A DNA stretch of 64,000 nucleotides from NCBI GenBank assembly GCA_963932145.1, contig OZ010588.1, forward strand, positions 103,086,495 to 103,150,494, in the 5' to 3' direction. The position numbers and the translations under genes were made by a program. Source of the stretch: Acanthosepion lycidas. Lineage: Eukaryota; Mollusca; Cephalopoda; Sepiida; Sepiidae. The notes below the pieces were generated by a model that was given only the letters and a program-made list of their open reading frames with translations, was not told the DNA's origin and ran no database searches. The first letter of the stretch is position 1, and every line of letters starts with the position of its first letter. This document shows, one piece after another, positions 58,895 to 64,000 of the stretch.

Positions 58895-59100
58895 ATTTCA
58901 TGTATGGCCAACTGATTAGAAATTCTATATTGAGACCTAGGTTCAAACCTCACTATGTTTGATTTATCAAGGAGGTGACTTTATGATAATTTCAGCCTTA
59001 AAAAATGATTCCAGAATGTGGTAGCACTGAGAAGAACCTGAAAACCATACCATGGGTTGATCCAAGCCTTGTAACTGAAATTGGGTAAATAAAGCTGAAA
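58895..59100 (+). mobile_element. tRNA-derived SINE
   Basis: A-box tatggccaactgatt (about 58,903) and B-box ggttcaaacctc (58,940-58,951) at tRNA spacing. A ~150-bp body follows and ends in gggtaaataaagctgaaa. Confidence 0.7.
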
Positions 59101-59629
59101 GCTATCATTAGTAGTGTTAGCACAAAATCACAAATTGTGACTAAAGGTTTGAGCATACTGGCCCTTTTTCAACCACTGATTATGCATTCCCTTATAGAAA
59201 TTGTAACTATGGTCTGCTTAGCATAGATACAATATAAACTGCAGGTTGGTTCTGTGGGTATAGAAGAAAAATGTGCCTGAACTGGTACCAGCAACAGAGA
59301 TAAGCACACCACACCTAGCAGACAGGCATCACACCTCACTTCCAGGAAATAAAAGTCTCACCTACCTACAGTGAAAATCGAAGCTGCAAATATGTTAAAA
59401 GTTGATTTTGTTGCAGAAATTTCAAATCATTCACTAATGAGAAAAATGTCTTCCTACTCAAGTTCTCCAAATTCAGTTTGTGCCAATTTCAGCTTATCTT
59501 AGTAAATGATTAAATTTTCCCATTTCTTTAAAATTCCATTCAGAATAATAGATAAAAATAATTAACAAAACACCAACACTTTATTTGCAGAGGTTCTTGA
59601 GCCTTGGTTGAATATTAGTGTAAAAAATA
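59101..59629. other. Intergenic, nothing recognised
   Basis: No supported feature. Confidence 0.4.
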
Positions 59630-60005
59630 TAATTCCTGAAATCTTGCAATACTTCATCAAATAACACCTTAATAGTAGTACTACTACTAATACTACTAGT
59701 ATATGTAAACAGAAACATCTAAAATTAAGATGAAAGAAATCACTTAAAAATTAATATTAGGTTGGTGCAAAAATAATGTCGTTTTCTCACATAGTAACAT
59801 ATGTGAGAAAACGACATTATTTTTGCACCAACCTAATACTTCACAATGCTTCTAATAAAAAGGCAAGATGTTATTACTACTAATACTGTTACTGTATGTA
59901 AACCTAAACATCTGAAATGAAGATGAAAGAAATCCTAGTCAAAAATTCATATTGATACTTGACAATGCTTCATCTAATAAAAAAGATAATATTACTTCTA
60001 CTAAT
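59630..60005. repeat. ACT-bearing dispersed repeat, two copies
   Basis: Two diverged ~125-165-bp copies (about 59,640-59,756 and 59,837-60,005) of the repeat also seen at 51,885-52,050, separated by the 80-bp palindrome at 59,757. Confidence 0.55.
59757..59836. mobile_element. 80-bp MADE1-like mariner MITE, copy A
   Basis: A perfect palindrome: 37-bp arms starting ttaggttggtgcaaaa around a 6-nt centre (gtaaca), flanked by TA on both sides. The length (80 bp) and terminal sequence closely resemble human MADE1, the MITE of the Hsmar1 mariner. Identical to copy B at 60,539. Confidence 0.9.
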
Positions 60006-60538
60006 ACTACTAGTATAACAAGATGGTCATTATAGTTCCATATTTTACTGTTTGATCTGATATAACAGGGTGTTAAACATGGTTCAGTGTTTTACTGCAT
60101 AAAAATGCCTAATTAGGATTTCAATCAGGAAATAATTAAGATTATACAGTTAAAAAACTCCAGAAAGCTAAGTAATCATTGATTATTACTTTAATGTTTT
60201 GGTGAAAATTAATTAAACATTGATTATTATTTTAACCTTTTCTTTCTTTCTTTATAGAAAGAAAGAAAAGTCAAAATAATAATTAGAAATCATAAAATGC
60301 TCCACAGATATTTTATTCTTAAATAAATCAAATAGAATTCATTAAGATTTAGCAAGACTAAATCTTTCCAAACCCACCCATTTGCCACCAGGAAAAATAT
60401 AACAAATATTTATTGTCTTCTAAAATTTACAAAGAATTCTTGCTATGTTTATGTAAAGTAGTATCAGTTACCAGATGTTAATTTTGTTACCAAAATTCAG
60501 ACTAGGTGTTTAACCAGATCTGTTATTGAAGATATCTA

Positions 60539-60618
60539 TTAGGTTGGTGCAAAAATAATGTCGTTTTCTCACATAGTAACATATGTGAGAAAACGACATT
60601 ATTTTTGCACCAACCTAA
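60539..60618. mobile_element. 80-bp MADE1-like mariner MITE, copy B
   Basis: Identical over all 80 bp to the element at 59,757, again with TA flanks and different outer sequence, so it is an independent, probably recent insertion. Confidence 0.9.
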
Positions 60619-63226
60619 TAAAAACAAGCAATAAATCAATGTCGGAGGTGAGAAAACTTCCTTATATAAACAAGGTAATGAAATATTAGGTACTTATTTA
60701 TTAATGAATTAATTTCATATTGAATAGGTCATTATTTTAGAAATCCTCGTGGTAATATTTTGAGGCTGTCAGTTTTTTTACCCCTCTTTTTTGATCTGTA
60801 AGTTGTATTTTAAATTTGATGAAGGGTGAAAACATTAACAATATATTTTTTTTAAATCCCTGTAGACGTTAACATGTAGCATCAAATAAAATGTAAACAT
60901 ACTGAAAATTTGTCCCAAACCTTGCCAAAAATGATTCAATAAAAGTAAAACTTTAATAATATTTTTTATTGAGAGGTCGTGCTTCTTTCAGATTCGACAG
61001 GGAAAAATCTACATTCAATATTTTTTTTAAATTACTTATATTTTTCATTTTCAGTGTGATTTTGAAATTCGGCAAATTGCAGTTCATGTCAAATTCAGTG
61101 TTTGAAGATTTGAAAAATGCTAAGTTTAAAAATCAATGCTATTTTCGAGTGTGAACATTTTTTTTAAAATCATTTATTTTGCAACGGTTAGAATTTTTTG
61201 TATGGGGGTTCAGAAAGGAAATAATTCAGTAATTCTGTGACTGCAATCAATTAAATGATATCAATTCAATGTCTTTAATGTTCCCCATTTATTTATTTTT
61301 GTAACACTTTTTAATTTAATAAATTGTTAAATATAATTTTTTAAAAACTCATTTGGTACAAGTAAATATTTATGACCTCAAATAAGAAAATAATCAAACA
61401 ATAAAAATGATTTAAACTTAAAAGAATTTAGTTTTTAATTAATCTAATGTAGTATAAAAATAAAATTATTTAATTCAAGTTTCATAGCCTATAAAAGTTC
61501 TTTTAAAGTATTGATCATATAAGGTTAATTTAACTTTTAAACATAAACAAAAACCAAGTTCTAGATTATAATATTTTTAGTCATCCATACTCATTTTAAT
61601 TTTATGCGCTTTTTTTAAAATTTGGAGATGATAGTAGAAGACTGCTGTTTGTTAATGTTCATCTATTTTTTTCATGACAGCTCGCGGGCTATCATACGTC
61701 GGTAAATAAATGTTATTTGCGCCATGTTCAAAGCAAAAATGACGGATTGTTTTTACAAAATCCAGTTAATTTATCCTGAAATTTACTAATTTAATTTGAA
61801 ATAAATCTCTGGCACAAATATTTAATTTTTAAATTTGTTGTTTTCATTTTTTTTTTTTTGGACTATATTGGAAGTTCGATGAGTGACTATGCCAAAAAAA
61901 AAAAAAGTCTTTAAAATGGGTTAAAAAACTCTTAATTCTTTTTCTTTTGTTTTTTTTACAGGTGAGCTTCAGGTAATTATCTTTCAAATAAAACCAAAAT
62001 TTTGCTTCAAAAATAACATTTAAAAATTAAAAAAAAAAGAACATTTAAAAATTACTTAAAAAGCGTTTTTAATTTTTCTTTCTTTATTTTTAAGAGCATA
62101 GTGGTACCTAAACAATTGCAGAAAAATTCAAAGTAAAAATTATTTTTTCATTATATAGAAATGGAGTTATTTGATTTTGAAATTCTTGTTCACTTTGTAA
62201 AGACAAAATTTTTTAAAAGTACAAAATATTCCGGATCAAAATGAAAATCTACTCAATTTTAAAAAATCTCTTGAAATTCAACAAATTAATAAAAAAAAAT
62301 TACTGACATTTTTATTTTAGCATTTATTTATTACTTAATTTACAAAAAATAAAAAAAAGTTCTGGTAAATAAAAAATAAATCTATAGATTTTAAAATAAA
62401 TTAATACCCATATTTAATTTTATGACATTTCTCAATATATTGGAATCAGAAAGTGTAATTGTTTGTTTGTTTTTTTTTAGTGTTTCTTTTTCTGCGGTTT
62501 ACGCGCGTTCTGAATTTAGTGCTTCAAAAAAGTTTTGCTTTCATCCAGATAATAAATATTAATTTATTTTTAGCTAACAAAGCCTGAAAGAAAAGTGTCA
62601 AATGAGAAAAAATGAATAAATAATTTTTTGATTCAATTCTACTTTGATTTGATTATTTGCAAAGTTTAAAAATTGGAAACAGGTTTAATCGTTTAATTTT
62701 TTAATTTTATTTTGTTTTTAAATTCACCTCGCGTCGTCGCAAAAAAAAGTGTCGCAACTTGAAGTCTCTGTCTAACTCTTCATATTTTCTGAACCTTATT
62801 TGCAAACATTGTCCCATCATATTTTAAAAAGCTACAATATGCTGATGAAGAAAAGTAAAAAACCAATAAAATCATCATAATAGTCAAGCCGGAAGAATAA
62901 ATATTCACAAAATATGCCTCGGAGTTACTTTATTTTAGGGGTCATTTTTTATTAGATGAATTTACGAAATTAACTGAAAAAAAAAAATCAATATGATAAA
63001 TAAAGGTTAATGAAATTTAATCCACATTTATCGAACGAATTCATCCGAAATTCTTAAAACCGAAAAGAAGCTCCAAAATCCGTAATTTTTCCCTCCACAC
63101 GTCTCGCAACGTGTCTGTTTGTGGCAGTAAAAATACCTCAACGCAATCCACTTTTGCCCCACATGATTTCTGTTGTTCACTGACTAATATTTCGGGGAGT
63201 TATTTGGCAACTTTAAATTACTTGGA
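60619..63226. other. AT-rich upstream region, no gene seen
   Basis: Long A and T runs and no credible exon. It is the likely 5' flank of the Jerky-like gene; the last 150 bases before its ATG are less AT-rich. Confidence 0.4.
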
Positions 63227-63724
63227 ATGTCAAAAAGAGCTGCAGATTCGCCTATGGACAACCGTAGGAAGCAGAAAAAAAACCGCCTGCCATTGTCGAC
63301 GGCGCAAAAGATAGAATTATTACAGAAGCTCGATAGCGGTGTGTCAGTGATGAGGCTTACCGTGGAATACAGTGTCGGAACTACCACCATATATGACTTA
63401 AAGAGACAGAGAGACCGATTGTTAGAGTTTTATGCTGAAAACAACGACCGGAGATTGATGAGAAGTACAGAAAACCCGCCGAAAGCAAAAAATGAAGATC
63501 TTGACCGCGTGTTGATCGAGTGGGTCCGTCAGCAAAAACGTGAACGCGTGACTTTGACGAATTCAACTCTTATTAAACAAGCGAGAAAATACCACGAAGA
63601 ACTGAACCTTCAAGGCGAGAGTGAATATTCAGAAGACTGGCTGCAGAAATTTAAGAAGCGTCATGATGTAAAATATTTGAAAATCACTGACGGAAAGGCG
63701 CCTATCGCGGACGAAACGAATAAG
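63227..63724 (+). CDS. Jerky/Tigger-derived-type protein, first exon (HTH_psq + CENP-B HTH)
   Basis: ATG at 63,227; 166 codons to a donor aag|gtaggt (phase 0). Residues ~21-60 (LSTAQKIELLQKLDSGVSVMRLTVEYSVGTTTIYDLKRQ) are a pipsqueak-type HTH. Residues ~80-150 (LDRVLIEWVRQQKRERVTLTNSTLIKQARKYHEEL ... DWLQKFKKRHDVK) are a CENP-B-type HTH, with order and spacing as in vertebrate Jerky and JRK-like proteins. Those are nuclear DNA-binding proteins derived from Tigger transposases. The frame is clean, codon use is balanced and no terminal repeats are seen, which favours a host gene over a relic. The DDE-like part would lie in later exons beyond the window. Unspliced, it would stop at 63,745. Confidence 0.75.
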
Positions 63725-63750
63725 GTAGGTCAGCGAAGTAAGTAAAAAAG

Positions 63751-63786
63751 ACGTCTGTATCAGCTGTTCGTTGTTGATACAGACGT
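63751..63786. other. Perfect 12-bp stem hairpin just inside the intron
   Basis: Arms acgtctgtatca (63,751-63,762) and tgatacagacgt (63,775-63,786) with a 12-nt loop, 26 bases after the donor. No T run follows. Possibly an RNA structural element or remnant palindrome. Confidence 0.6.
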
Positions 63787-64000
63787 GTAGTGTTTCTCGA
63801 ACATCTGTTGTGAAGTGGTTTTGTTTTTATTTGCTTCTATATTAATCTAAAAACTAAGACGACGTAATTTCTTACCGGTGCGATAAAAATTTTGTGGAAA
63901 GAAAATGTCCACGCGCCCGCTCCATTAGTTTAAAAATTTGGAGTTACCTCCCTTGTATCATTTTCCGTAATTAATTTTAAAATAGTAGTAGGCAAACTAG
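63787..64000. other. Window end, nothing recognised
   Basis: Presumed intron of the Jerky-like gene. No feature supported. Confidence 0.35.

Overview
The window is AT-rich animal nuclear DNA with long introns, many simple repeats and a dense layer of old transposable elements. Nothing bacterial is present. The 5S-rRNA-derived repeats read like a molluscan 5S. Together with Jerky/Tigger-type and BTB coding exons, this suggests a lophotrochozoan, most likely a mollusc and plausibly a cephalopod. That placement is an inference, not a measurement.

Layout. 0-8.3 kb: small inverted repeats, a class-II tRNA-like sequence, a charged repeat ORF (1,890-2,435) and an LTR block inserted in an AT-rich dispersed repeat (2,890-6,180). 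8.34-10.91 kb: a strict 82-bp satellite of about 31 units. 11.3-22 kb: SINE/LINE-rich DNA, including a decayed but nearly complete EN-RT LINE (18.2-21.3 kb), several 5S-headed SINEs, a 111-bp tandem repeat and a long hairpin. 22.9-23.2 kb: an isolated helix-turn-helix exon. 23-30 kb: AT-rich DNA with a second copy of the AT-rich repeat, also split by the LTR family. 30.6-36.2 kb: a LINE tail, a Tigger-like element carrying a DNA-binding-only spliced ORF, and a non-autonomous Helitron. 36.5-42.5 kb: inverted-repeat elements, a LINE and a SINE carrying three 5S units.

The best-supported host gene is a BTB/POZ gene on the + strand. Exons lie at 42,738-43,008, 46,799-47,111 and 52,116-53,150; their reading phases match and the BTB fold is split across exons two and three. 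Its introns hold a long inverted repeat, a Ty3/Gypsy fossil and a LINE tail. Its 5' end is not identified. Past it lie a mariner remnant, a LINE remnant, MITEs (including two identical 80-bp MADE1-like palindromes), a tRNA-derived SINE and, at 63,227-63,724, a clean Jerky-like first exon whose gene runs off the window.

Recurring themes are (i) three separate CENP-B/Brinker-type DNA-binding exons, each ending in a phase-0 splice donor and none followed in the window by a catalytic domain, (ii) SINEs that fuse a whole 5S rRNA-like head to a tRNA-like module, all seen in one orientation, and (iii) repeated use of the same AT-rich repeat as an LTR landing site. Functions are assigned from motifs read by eye; no database search was possible.
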